From Azospirillum brasilense (lineage in GTDB: Bacteria > Pseudomonadota > Alphaproteobacteria > Rickettsiales > UBA3002), in the NCBI GenBank assembly GCA_003241645.1, contig QFOX01000008.1, forward strand, positions 1 to 42,671: a DNA stretch of 42,671 nucleotides, given 5' to 3'. Shown in pieces: positions 1 through 8,277 of this stretch. A program made the translations under genes and the position numbers. The notes below the pieces were generated by a model, which worked only from the letters and a program-made list of their open reading frames with translations, did not search any database and was not told the DNA's origin. Each line of letters begins with the position of its first letter. The stretch's first letter is position 1.

Positions 1-45
1 GCCGCACCGGCGGCGGCTGCCGCGCCCGCACGCGCTGCCTCGTAG
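1..45 (+). CDS. C-terminal tail of an Ala/Pro-rich protein (partial at window edge)
   Basis: Reading from base 1 gives 14 codons, almost all Ala or Pro and ending in Ser, then a TAG at 43-45. The gene begins before the window. Such low-complexity Ala/Pro tails occur in several alphaproteobacterial proteins, so the identity cannot be given. The frame is judged only by its codon bias (GCC/GCG/CCG) and its clean stop ahead of a non-coding gap. Confidence 0.4.
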   Translation, partial: AAPAAAAAPARAAS

Positions 46-208
46 TATTTCCTGTAAGCAAAAAGACTGTGGATGATGCGCGCGCATGCTTGTCATGCCG
101 CGCGGGCGATGTTACGCCTGAGGGAACAACACAAAACAAAAATGTTTTCGGCAAGACCCGCTTCGTCTCTCCACGCGCACTTCCATTCAGTGCATCTCAG
201 GGCTTGCC

Positions 209-3200
209 ATGCGTATACCACGTCAGATCACGCACGATGAAACCTCGGCCTATGCGGGCCTCCGCTGGAAAACGGTGGATGTGGAAGTCTGCCATGCCGA
301 TGCGAACCAGCGCGTCTGCCTGACCGATATTGAAGTGCCCGCGAGCTGGAGCCATCAGGCCGCGCAAACCTTTGTGCGGTATTACGTGCGCCGCGCGGGC
401 GTGCCCACCAATCTGTTGCCCGTGCCGGAAGAAGGCGTACCGTCGTTCCTGTGGCGCAGCGTGCCCGATACGGCGGCGCTCGCCGCGCTCAAGCCCGAAC
501 AGCGCTACGGCCATGAAACATCCGCCAAGCAGGTGTTCCACCGCATGGCCGGCATGTGGACCTATTGGGGCTTCAAGGGCGGCTATTTCGACACCGAAGC
601 CGACGCCAAAGCCTATTACGATGAAATGTGCGCGCTGCTGGCGCGGCAAGTCGTGGCGCCCAACTCGCCGCAATGGTTCAACGCGGGGCTGCACTGGGCC
701 TATGGGCTGCAGGGCCCGGCGCAGGGCCATTTCTTCGGCGACATGGAAACGGGCCGCCTGAAACGCTCGGCCAATGCCTACGAACACCCGCAGCTGCATG
801 CGTGCTTCCTGCATTCGGTGAAGGACGACCTCGTGAACGAAGGCGGCATCATGCATCTGTTCGAGCGTGAGGCGCGTGTGTTCAAATACGGCTCCGGTGC
901 CGGTGCGAACATGAGCGCCATTCGTGGTGCGGGCGAGCCGCTCTCAAGCGGCAGTGCTGCGCTGGGGCTGATGCGTTTTCTCAGCGTGGGCGATAAGGCC
1001 GCCGGCGCCATCCATGCCGGTGGGCTGCCGCGCCGCGCAGGCAAAATGGTGGTGATCGACATCGACCACCCGGACGTGATGGGGTTCATTCGCTGGAAGG
1101 GCGAGGAGCAATACAAGGCTGCCGCACTCATCACCGGGGCGCGCGTGATGCGCAAGCATCTCACCGCCGTGATGAGCGCCACCGCCAGCATGGAAGGCCC
1201 GCAGCGTTTCGCCGTGGCGAGCAATCCGGCGCTGGCCACCGCCGTGACGCGCGCGCGCCGCGCCATGATCCCCGAACGTGCGATCGACCGCGTGATCGCC
1301 TATGCGCGCCAGGGCTTCAACGACATGCATATCCCGCTCTATTCCGCGGCGGATGGGTCGGACCTGTTCTTCACCATCGCTGCGCACCAGACGCGCCAGG
1401 CCGTGCGCCTCAGTGACCGCTTCATGGAAGCCGTGGAAGACGGCGAGCAATTCTCGCTGCGCAACCGCACCAATGGCGACGTGGCGGCGCGCGAGCCTGC
1501 GCGGGTCATCATGGAAGATCTGGCGCATGCGGTGTGGGCCACCGGCGAGCCGACCATTCAATTCGCCGACCGCATTGCGGCGCTGAACCCGTGCCCGGCC
1601 ACCGGGCCGGTGCGTGCCTCGACCCCGGCGTCGGAATATTTGTTCCTCGACGATACGGCGTGCCCGCTGGCGGCCATTAACCTGCTGGCCTGCGCCGACG
1701 CGAAGGGCCAGATCGACATTGCACTGTTCAGCCATGTGGTGCGGCTTTCGACGCTGATGCTGGATATTTCCGTGGGCGTGGCGCAATACCCCTCGCGCGA
1801 GATGGCGCGCCTCACGCTGGGCACGCGCCCGATTGGCCTCGGGCTTGCGAACGTAGCCGGGCTGCTGATGCGCCTTGGCCTTGCCTATGACAGCGACGAA
1901 GGCCGTGCCACCGTGGCGCATGTGTTCGCGCTGCTCACCGGCGAGGCGGCCAACAGCTCGGCCGATCTGGCGCGCGAGCTGGGCGCATTCAGCGAATGCA
2001 CCGCCAACCGCGACACGATGTTGAAGCTGATCCGCCAGCGCCGCGAGCAGCTCGCCACGCATGTGCCACCCCAGCGCGACCTTGCCGAGATGACCGCGCG
2101 CCTGTGGGAAATGGCGCTGATCAAAAGCGAAGCCTATGGCATGCGCAACGCGCAGCTTTCGTGCGTGCCGCCCACCAGCACTATCGCGCGGGTGATGGAT
2201 TGCGACACGCTGGGCCTGGCCCCTGTGGCAAGCCTTGTGCGCCACGTGACCGGCGAGAAGGGCACGCCGCGTAAAACGCTGAGCGCGAACGCGACCTACG
2301 CGCTGCAGGGCATGGGGTTGAACGCTGCGCAGATCGAGGACCTGCAACGCCATATCTGCGGCCATGCCTCACTGGCGTCGGCACCCGCCATCAACCACAC
2401 TACGCTGAAACGCCACGGCTTTACTGACGTGCAATTGCGCGCGGTGGACGAGGCGCTGGAAGGCGCGGTGGATATCCACGCCGCGTTCGATCCGTGGGTG
2501 CTGGGCGAGCGCTTCTGCCGCGAGCAGTTGAACATGTCGCAATCCGAAATGTACGACGCGTCGTTCAGCATTCTGGCGCATCTGGGCTTCAGCGCCGAGC
2601 AGGTCGCCGCCGCCAACGCGCATGCGTGCGGGCAGGGCGATATGCAGGGCGTGGCGCACCTTACCGCGCCGCAGGTTCGCGCCTTCAGCGTGCCCACCGC
2701 CGAAGCCCAACTGCGCATGCTGGCCGCGGTGCAACCGTTCATCACGGGCGGCATCGCGCACACGGTGCAGCTGGCGGCCAGCACCACCGTAGAGGCATGC
2801 GAAGCCCTCATTTGGCAGGCATGGCGCGCGGGCCTGACCGCGGTCAGTTTCCAGCGCGAAGGCTGCGCGGTGTATCAGGACGTGGAAGGCATTGCCGACA
2901 TGGAAGCCGATGCGCCCGAACCGCTGGTGTTCCGCGAAGCGGTGGCCAGCCTTTCCGGTGGCATCAGCGAAGTGGCGAGCACGCTGGCGCAACGCTTCCT
3001 GAGCAGCAAGCGCGAGCTACCGCTGCGCCGCCATGGCTTCACGCAAAAAACCGAGATCGCCGGGCAGACCGTGTACCTGCGCACCGGTGAATACACCGAA
3101 GGCGCGCTGGGCGAGGTGATGCTCGACCTGCCGCAGGAAGGCAAATTGACCCGTGCGCTGGCCCAGCATTTCGCGCGGGCGATGTCGCTGGCGCTGCAAC

Positions 3201-3394
3201 ATGGCGTGCCGCTTTCGGCCTTCGTGGAAGCCTTCGCCAACCCCGGCACCGCGCGTGACGCGATGGCCGCCGAACTGGCCGAGGAAACCCACGCCGTGAT
3301 CGATTACCTGTTCGCCGAACTGGCGCAGGTCTACCTGGCGGAAGACGAACCCGCCACACGCGCCGTGCAGCAGCCTAGCAAAGCTGCCAGCTAG
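209..3394 (+). CDS. nrdJ: Class II (B12-dependent) ribonucleotide reductase homologue lacking the catalytic cysteine
   Basis: 1061 residues that follow the alphaproteobacterial NrdJ family along nearly their whole length: an N-terminal region (WTYWGFKGGYFD, PNSPQWFN), the redox Cys region HACFLHS (C199), KYGSGAGANMS, the RRAGKMVVIDIDHPD block, the DDTAC block (C485), MDCDTLGLAP, the MLAAVQPFITG region, and a C-terminal TSCPD-type domain (FTQKTEIAG, VYLRTGEY). The family reduces ribonucleotides with adenosylcobalamin through a thiyl radical on the Cys of an N-P-C-S-E motif. Here that motif reads T-P-A-S-E (residues 472-476; Ala codon GCG at 1628-1630), although the flanking YLFLDDTAC is intact. 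Other active-site blocks have also drifted: the expected SNNSVRV region reads TRQAVRL, and PTGTI reads PTSTI. The protein is also about 150 residues shorter than usual. The frame is open and codon use is normal, so it is maintained as a protein. It is probably a non-catalytic paralogue. The ATG at 209 has only a weak ribosome-binding site. Confidence 0.85.
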   Translation: MRIPRQITHDETSAYAGLRWKTVDVEVCHADANQRVCLTDIEVPASWSHQAAQTFVRYYVRRAGVPTNLLPVPEEGVPSFLWRSVPDTAALAALKPEQRYGHETSAKQVFHRMAGMWTYWGFKGGYFDTEADAKAYYDEMCALLARQVVAPNSPQWFNAGLHWAYGLQGPAQGHFFGDMETGRLKRSANAYEHPQLHACFLHSVKDDLVNEGGIMHLFEREARVFKYGSGAGANMSAIRGAGEPLSSGSAALGLMRFLSVGDKAAGAIHAGGLPRRAGKMVVIDIDHPDVMGFIRWKGEEQYKAAALITGARVMRKHLTAVMSATASMEGPQRFAVASNPALATAVTRARRAMIPERAIDRVIAYARQGFNDMHIPLYSAADGSDLFFTIAAHQTRQAVRLSDRFMEAVEDGEQFSLRNRTNGDVAAREPARVIMEDLAHAVWATGEPTIQFADRIAALNPCPATGPVRASTPASEYLFLDDTACPLAAINLLACADAKGQIDIALFSHVVRLSTLMLDISVGVAQYPSREMARLTLGTRPIGLGLANVAGLLMRLGLAYDSDEGRATVAHVFALLTGEAANSSADLARELGAFSECTANRDTMLKLIRQRREQLATHVPPQRDLAEMTARLWEMALIKSEAYGMRNAQLSCVPPTSTIARVMDCDTLGLAPVASLVRHVTGEKGTPRKTLSANATYALQGMGLNAAQIEDLQRHICGHASLASAPAINHTTLKRHGFTDVQLRAVDEALEGAVDIHAAFDPWVLGERFCREQLNMSQSEMYDASFSILAHLGFSAEQVAAANAHACGQGDMQGVAHLTAPQVRAFSVPTAEAQLRMLAAVQPFITGGIAHTVQLAASTTVEACEALIWQAWRAGLTAVSFQREGCAVYQDVEGIADMEADAPEPLVFREAVASLSGGISEVASTLAQRFLSSKRELPLRRHGFTQKTEIAGQTVYLRTGEYTEGALGEVMLDLPQEGKLTRALAQHFARAMSLALQHGVPLSAFVEAFANPGTARDAMAAELAEETHAVIDYLFAELAQVYLAEDEPATRAVQQPSKAAS

Positions 3395-3396
3395 CT

Positions 3397-4353
3397 CTAA
3401 CGTTTCTTGCGCGCCAGCGGGTGGTGTTTGGCCACGGTTTTTTGCAGCTTGCTGTTGGCGACGTGCGTGTAGATCTGCGTGGTGCCAATGTCGGCATGGC
3501 CGAGCAGTTCCTGAATGACGCGCAGATCGGCCCCGCCTTCGAGCAGGTGGGTGGCGAAGGAATGCCGCAGCGTGTGCGGCGAACAGCGCGCGGGATCGAT
3601 GTTTGCATCGATGCAGAGCTGCTTCAGCATTTGCCCGAAACGCTGGCGCGTGAGGTGCCCGGCCTTACCGGTGGAGGGGAAAAGCCACGGCGAATCGGCA
3701 TGGGTCGGCAGGAAACGTTCGCGCAGTTCGAGGTAGCGCGACAGCGCCTCGATGGCGCTGGCATGCAGCGGCACCAGCCGGTCCTTGCTGCCTTTGCCGC
3801 GCACCATGAAATACGGCGCGATCTCGCTGCGTTTTTTTGGATTACGCTGGATGTGGCCCATGGTGAGGGTGACCAGCTCGCTCACCCGCATGCCGGAGGC
3901 GTAGATCAACTCCATCAGCGCACAGAGGCGCAGCCCATCGGCCGTGCCGTCGCTATGCGCCAGTTTCACCAGCGTGCTCACCTCGGCCTTGCTGAGCACG
4001 TTGGGCAGATGCCGTGCGCGCTTGGGCCCGCTGGTGAGCAGTACCGGGTTATCGCTGCGCAGTTTTTCGCTGATGAGGAATTTGAACCATTGCGTGAGCG
4101 CCGAGCGGCGGCGCGCCAGCGTGGAGGCGGCCATGCCGCGGCGGGTCACATCCGCCAGGTATTCGGTGAGTTCGTGGTGCGACAGGTTTTCCATGCTCCA
4201 GCGCGCATGCGCGGCGAAGACAAAGAAATCGTCAAGGTCGCTTCGGTAGGAGGAGAGGGTGGCGAACGAGGCGCCACGGGTGGAGATGAGCATCTCCAGA
4301 AACGATTCACGCCATCCTACCCAGGCGGGCGGGATGGCGTGTTCGTTCGTCAT
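3397..4353 (-). CDS. xerD: Site-specific tyrosine recombinase XerD
   Basis: 318 residues. The N-terminal SAM-like DNA-binding domain (about 12-100) is followed by the catalytic domain with R156 (ASGMRVSEL), K190 (GKGSKDR), H260-x-x-R263 (HTLRHSFATH), H286 (LLGHADIGTT) and the nucleophile Y295 (QIYTHV). This is the complete XerC/D set. XerD acts with XerC at dif to resolve chromosome dimers at the FtsK-bearing septum. I prefer XerD over XerC because it faces aroK-aroB, the usual xerD position in Alphaproteobacteria; sequence alone does not fully settle this. It converges on the nrdJ-like gene, with the two stops almost touching. Confidence 0.88.
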   Translation of the reverse strand: MTNEHAIPPAWVGWRESFLEMLISTRGASFATLSSYRSDLDDFFVFAAHARWSMENLSHHELTEYLADVTRRGMAASTLARRRSALTQWFKFLISEKLRSDNPVLLTSGPKRARHLPNVLSKAEVSTLVKLAHSDGTADGLRLCALMELIYASGMRVSELVTLTMGHIQRNPKKRSEIAPYFMVRGKGSKDRLVPLHASAIEALSRYLELRERFLPTHADSPWLFPSTGKAGHLTRQRFGQMLKQLCIDANIDPARCSPHTLRHSFATHLLEGGADLRVIQELLGHADIGTTQIYTHVANSKLQKTVAKHHPLARKKR

Positions 4354-4365
4354 GCGTGCCAGTGA

Positions 4366-4800
4366 CTACTGGGCAGCAGCCGGTGCAGCCGCAGGGGCTT
4401 CAGCAGCCGGGGTCTCGGCAGCGGGAGCAGCAGCGGGAGCTACGGTGTCGGTCGCTTCCGGGCTCGGCGCAACGGCCGGGGTGCCATCGGTGGTCACGTC
4501 AACGGTCGGTGCGTTCACCGAATCACCCGGGGTAGCAACACCAGCGGTGGGCTCGGGCATGTTCGGGGTCGCTTCCGGAACGTTCACATCCACGTCCACA
4601 GCCGGTGCGGTCGCATCAGCAGCGGGGGTGGTTGCATCCATCGGCGCTGCTTCCGGCGCGGTGGTTTCAACGGCAACCGGCTCCGAAACGACTTCGGTGG
4701 TTGCTTCTTTGTTCGCACCAACGGCGATTGCTACTGCGGCAGCAACAGCAACGACAGCGCCGATGATGATGATTTTCTTGTTGTTCGAAGAGGTAGTCAT
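4366..4800 (-). CDS. Pro/Ala/Thr-rich protein with one N-terminal membrane segment
   Basis: 144 residues. A short polar start (MTTSSNNKK) precedes one hydrophobic helix (about 10-28, IIIIGAVVAVAAAVAIAVGA). The rest, about 115 residues, is a low-complexity Ala/Pro/Thr/Val/acidic stretch without Cys or any domain I recognise. It is likely anchored in the inner membrane with an extended periplasmic tail. It ends 12 bases before the xerD start on the same strand, so the two may be co-transcribed. No function is proposed. Confidence 0.7.
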   Translation of the reverse strand: MTTSSNNKKIIIIGAVVAVAAAVAIAVGANKEATTEVVSEPVAVETTAPEAAPMDATTPAADATAPAVDVDVNVPEATPNMPEPTAGVATPGDSVNAPTVDVTTDGTPAVAPSPEATDTVAPAAAPAAETPAAEAPAAAPAAAQ

Positions 4801-4892
4801 AAAGCCTCACATTAACGTGGGTTAGGGTTGAATTCTGCGGCAAAGCCGGTATTCCTTGTGAACCTGAAATTCTTAAACGTCAACTATTTGCA

Positions 4893-5471
4893 ATGCATCC
4901 GAACGAAACCTACGACGAACTTCCAGTGACGAGCCTGAAAACGGGCGCGCCGTGGCGCAGCCGCCCGGTGGTGCTGGTCGGGCTCATGGGTGTGGGTAAG
5001 TCCACCATCGGCCGGCGGCTGGCGAAAAAAGTGGGGTGGCAGTTCATCGATACCGACGACGAGATCGAACTCGCCGCGGGCTGCAGCATCTCGGATATTT
5101 TCAGCATCCATGGCGAGCCGATCTTTCGCGACCTGGAAAAGCGCGTCATCGGGCGGCTGGTCTCGGAAACGCCGCTGGTGCTGGCCACCGGCGGTGGCGC
5201 GTGGATGCAAGAATCCGTGCGGCAGGTGATTAAAGAGAAGGCCACCTCGGTGTGGCTGCGCGCCGATCTGGACGTGCTGATCGACCGCGTGAGCAAGCGC
5301 AACCACCGCCCGCTCTTGGAGAAGGGCGACAAGCGCAGCATCATGGGCAAGCTGATGGATGAGCGCTATCCGGTCTATGCGCAGGCCGACCTGATCGTGG
5401 ATTCGAACAAGGGCCCGCATGAGCGCGTGGTGGATATGGTATTGGAAGCGCTGGAAGGAATGCCGCGATGA
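4893..5471 (+). CDS. aroK: Shikimate kinase
   Basis: 192 residues. It phosphorylates shikimate at the 3-OH with ATP, step five of the chorismate pathway, in the cytoplasm. The P-loop GLMGVGKS is at 30-37, the shikimate-binding FIDTDDEIE at 51-59, and the glycine-rich LATGGGAW at about 98-104. The LID arginine lies in the NHRPLL region. About 20 N-terminal residues extend beyond the E. coli enzyme, as is common in alphaproteobacteria. It overlaps aroB by 4 bases (ATGA), indicating translational coupling. Confidence 0.93.
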   Translation: MHPNETYDELPVTSLKTGAPWRSRPVVLVGLMGVGKSTIGRRLAKKVGWQFIDTDDEIELAAGCSISDIFSIHGEPIFRDLEKRVIGRLVSETPLVLATGGGAWMQESVRQVIKEKATSVWLRADLDVLIDRVSKRNHRPLLEKGDKRSIMGKLMDERYPVYAQADLIVDSNKGPHERVVDMVLEALEGMPR

Positions 5472-6589
5472 ATGCTGTTGCAACGCAGATCGTGCCCGTG
5501 GCGCTGGGCGATCGCAGTTACGAGATCCATGTGGGCGCTGGCTTGCTGGAGCAGGCGGGAAGCCTAATGGCGCCGCATTTGCCGGGTAAGCGCGCCATTA
5601 TCGTGACCGATACGAACGTGGCCGTGCGCTACGCCAAAAAACTCACCGAGGCGCTGGAAGCTTCCGGCATCCGCGTGGAGCGCGTGGTGGTCAACCCCGG
5701 TGAGGCGAGCAAGTCCTTCGCCAGTTTCGAAAGCGTGATGGAGCAGATCCTCGCGCTGCAGCCCGACCGCAAGACCGCGCTGGTGGCGCTGGGTGGCGGC
5801 GTGGTGGGCGATCTCACCGGCTTTGCCGCCAGCACGCTGCTGCGCGGGGTGCCGTTCCTTCAGGTGCCGACCAGCCTGCTGGCGCAGGTGGATTCGTCCG
5901 TCGGCGGGAAAACGGCCATCAACACGCGGGCAGGCAAGAATCTCGTGGGCAGTTTCTACCAGCCGCAGCTGGTGCTGGCCGATCTGGACACGCTGAAAAC
6001 CCTGCCGCCGCGCGAAATGCGCGCGGGCTATGCCGAGATCATCAAATACGGGCTGATCGCCGACGCGGATTTCTACCAATGGTGCTTGGCGCATGCCGCC
6101 GCACTGCTGGAAGGTGACGTGGCGACGCTGCAGCAGGCGGTGGTGAAAAGCTGCCAGATGAAAGCGGCCATCGTGGCCGAAGACGAGCGCGAGGCCGACC
6201 GGCGGGCGCTACTGAATTTCGGCCACACGTTCGGCCATGCGCTGGAGGCGGAGACCGGATTTTCCGATACGCTGCTGCATGGCGAGGCCGTGGCCATGGG
6301 CATGGTGATGGCCTGCGCGCTTTCCAGCGCCCTTGGCCCGCTGCCGGCAACGGTTGAAGCTGAGCTTGCCGCGCATTTCAAAACGCTGGGCATGAAGGCT
6401 CAACTGGCCGAAGTGCCCGCCCCATGGCAGGCCGACCAGATCGCGCGGCATTTCGCCAGCGATAAGAAGGCCGAATCCGGCACGCTGACCTTTGTTGTGC
6501 TGGACGCGATCGGCAAAGGCCGCGTGGCGAAACAGGTGGATGCGGCGCACGCGCGCGCCGTGGTCGTGAACGCAGGAGCAGCCGCATGA
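5468..6589 (+). CDS. aroB: 3-dehydroquinate synthase
   Basis: 373 residues, the normal length. It converts DAHP to 3-dehydroquinate using NAD and a divalent metal. Visible marks are the NAD-binding ALGGGVVGDLTGF, the PTSLLAQVDSSVGGKTAIN active-site block, GYAEIIKYG (metal-ligand Glu), FGHTFGHALE and LHGEAVAMGM (metal-ligand His). The start overlaps the aroK stop, and its own stop overlaps the next gene's ATG. This makes aroK-aroB-corC-like a tightly coupled three-gene operon. Confidence 0.95.
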   Translation: MNAVATQIVPVALGDRSYEIHVGAGLLEQAGSLMAPHLPGKRAIIVTDTNVAVRYAKKLTEALEASGIRVERVVVNPGEASKSFASFESVMEQILALQPDRKTALVALGGGVVGDLTGFAASTLLRGVPFLQVPTSLLAQVDSSVGGKTAINTRAGKNLVGSFYQPQLVLADLDTLKTLPPREMRAGYAEIIKYGLIADADFYQWCLAHAAALLEGDVATLQQAVVKSCQMKAAIVAEDEREADRRALLNFGHTFGHALEAETGFSDTLLHGEAVAMGMVMACALSSALGPLPATVEAELAAHFKTLGMKAQLAEVPAPWQADQIARHFASDKKAESGTLTFVVLDAIGKGRVAKQVDAAHARAVVVNAGAAA

Positions 6590-7887
6590 TGGGCGATGAC
6601 AGTATAACGCTGGAACTTGGGGTCATCCTGATCCTCGTGGTGATCGCCGCGATCTATTCCATGGCGGAGACCGCGCTGACCGGCGTGAACCGTGCGCGCA
6701 TCTTCTCGCTGGCGCAGGAGGGCAACAAGCGCGCCGTGCTGGTGGGCAAGCTGCGCGACCGCAAAGACCAGCTCATTGGCACCATCCTGCTGGGCAACAC
6801 CTTCGTCAACAGCGCCAGCGCCGCGCTCATTACGGTGCTGAGCATCCGCATTTTTGGCTCGGAATACGGCCCGCTGGTGGCGGCGTTCATCACCACCATC
6901 CTGCTGCTGGTGTTCACCGAGATCCTGCCGAAGACCGTGGCCATCTATAACAGCGAGCGCTGCGCATTGTGGCTGGCGCCGTTTTTGAACCTGTCGATGA
7001 AAGTGCTGTCGCCCATGACGGCGCTCATCCAATGGGTGGTGCGTATCGTGCTGCGCGTCTTCGGGGTGGATCTTGATAAGGTCGAGGAGATCAACACCGC
7101 GAGCGACGCGATCCGCGGCACCATCGAAATGCATCACCACGAAGGCGAGGTGGACCGCGCCGACCGCAACATGCTGGGCGGCGTACTGGACCTGGAAGAC
7201 CTGACGGTAAGCGAGGTGATGATCCACCGCAGCCAGGTGGAAACGATCGATCTGTCGGCCGATCCGGAAGTCATCATCTCGGCGGTGATCGCCAGCTCGC
7301 ACAGCCGCATTCCGCTGTGGAAGGACAACCCCGAGAACATCGTGGGCGTGCTGCACCAGAAGGACCTGTTCCGCCTGCTGCGCCAGCAGAAGATCGGCAT
7401 CACGCGCGAGATGATCCGCCGTGCCGCGCAGAAGCCGTGGTTCGTGCCGGAATCCACGACGCTCGACGACCAGCTCACGGCATTCCGCAGCAAGCGCAAG
7501 CACTTCGCCTGCGTGGTCGATGAATATGGCGCGTGGCTTGGCATCATCACGCTGGAGGACATCATTGAGGAGATCGTCGGCGAGATCGATGACGAGCACG
7601 ACCCGCTGGTGATGGCCGAGATCATTCCGTTCGGCGACCGCGCCTACCGCGTGGCGGGCAGCGTGACCATCCGCGACATCAACCGCCAGCTGGACTGGGA
7701 CCTGCCCGACGAGCACGCCACCACCGTGGCCGGGCTGGTGCTGCACGAAGCGCGGGTGATCCCCGACAAAGGCGCGAGCTTCGAGTTCTTTGGGTATCGT
7801 TTTACGGTAGAAGACAAGCGCGCCAACCAGATCACGCAGTTGCTCATCGAAAAGCTGGACGATAGCTTCGACGATGCGCAGGAGTAA
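6586..7887 (+). CDS. CNNM/CBS-domain membrane protein, HlyC/CorC family
   Basis: 433 residues. The N-terminal CNNM-type membrane domain has several hydrophobic helices in the first 150 residues. The signature EILPKTVAIYN follows TTILLLVFT. A CBS pair (about 200-330) contains SHSRIPLWKDNPENIVGVLHQKDLF and VVDEYGAWLGIITLEDIIEEIVGEI. A CorC/HlyC C-terminal domain (about 345-425) follows. Family members are linked to Mg/Co export or Mg homeostasis; 'haemolysin' is a historical name. It is translationally coupled to aroB (ATGA overlap), an arrangement common in alphaproteobacteria, though no metabolic link is established. Confidence 0.88.
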   Translation: MMGDDSITLELGVILILVVIAAIYSMAETALTGVNRARIFSLAQEGNKRAVLVGKLRDRKDQLIGTILLGNTFVNSASAALITVLSIRIFGSEYGPLVAAFITTILLLVFTEILPKTVAIYNSERCALWLAPFLNLSMKVLSPMTALIQWVVRIVLRVFGVDLDKVEEINTASDAIRGTIEMHHHEGEVDRADRNMLGGVLDLEDLTVSEVMIHRSQVETIDLSADPEVIISAVIASSHSRIPLWKDNPENIVGVLHQKDLFRLLRQQKIGITREMIRRAAQKPWFVPESTTLDDQLTAFRSKRKHFACVVDEYGAWLGIITLEDIIEEIVGEIDDEHDPLVMAEIIPFGDRAYRVAGSVTIRDINRQLDWDLPDEHATTVAGLVLHEARVIPDKGASFEFFGYRFTVEDKRANQITQLLIEKLDDSFDDAQE

Positions 7888-7897
7888 CCGTCATTGA

Positions 7898-7914
7898 AGG
7901 GGACCTTGTCCCCT
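7898..7914 (+). terminator. Perfect 7-bp inverted repeat after the aro operon
   Basis: AGGGGAC and GTCCCCT pair perfectly around a 3-base loop, 11 bases after the stop of the CNNM gene. There is no U-tract, so it may attenuate rather than fully terminate transcription. Confidence 0.4.
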
Positions 7915-7976
7915 ACGCTTCGCTGACCCCTGCCGCGGTGCGGCTCGCGCAGCTTCGGCGCTACGCAGGAGAATCA

Positions 7977-8156
7977 TTGGATACGCAGCCCTACATCATC
8001 GAGTTCATTCCACGGGGGCGGTTCGTGAAGGTCACCGCGGTGGACCCCGCCACCGGCACCGAGGCCGTGCTGGTGGGCGATGCCCGCCTGCGGCAGGAGG
8101 CACTGGCCGCCGAAGCCGTCAAGAAGCTGGAATTCCTGCTGAATCGCAAAGGATAG
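7977..8156 (+). CDS. DUF6898-like small protein
   Basis: A short protein that begins DTQPYIIEFIPRGRFVKVTAVDPATGTE after its start and ends in VKKLEFLLNRKG. I recall this pattern (EFIP...VKVTAIDPATGTE...KLEYVL) from the alphaproteobacterial DUF6898 family, whose function is unknown. A longer reading from GTG 7938 exists (72 residues). I chose TTG 7977 (59 residues) because AGGAG lies five bases upstream and because homology begins just after this codon. Similar short genes follow the aro/CNNM operon in relatives, by memory. Confidence 0.65.
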   Translation: MDTQPYIIEFIPRGRFVKVTAVDPATGTEAVLVGDARLRQEALAAEAVKKLEFLLNRKG

Positions 8157-8277
8157 TGCCGAATCTGGCGGGTTTCTTCATAAAACCTTCACATCTTCCA
8201 TGCTAAATATGCGCTACATTGAACATGAAAAGTAATGATAGGGGGCAGTGCGCCCTACGACGTTCAGGAGCAAGGCA

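Noticed and set aside
46..208. Cobalamin riboswitch ahead of the nrdJ-like gene
   Set aside because: I see no B12-box consensus or the expected multi-stem layout in the 163 bases. Only short GC-rich inverted repeats are present.
1586..1597. An Asn-Pro-Cys triplet (residues 460-462) in the RNR that could be taken for the catalytic NPC motif
   Set aside because: It lies 12 residues before TPASE and aligns with the TCPASG segment that precedes the true motif in other NrdJ proteins. It is not followed by S-E or by the DDTAC block at the proper distance.
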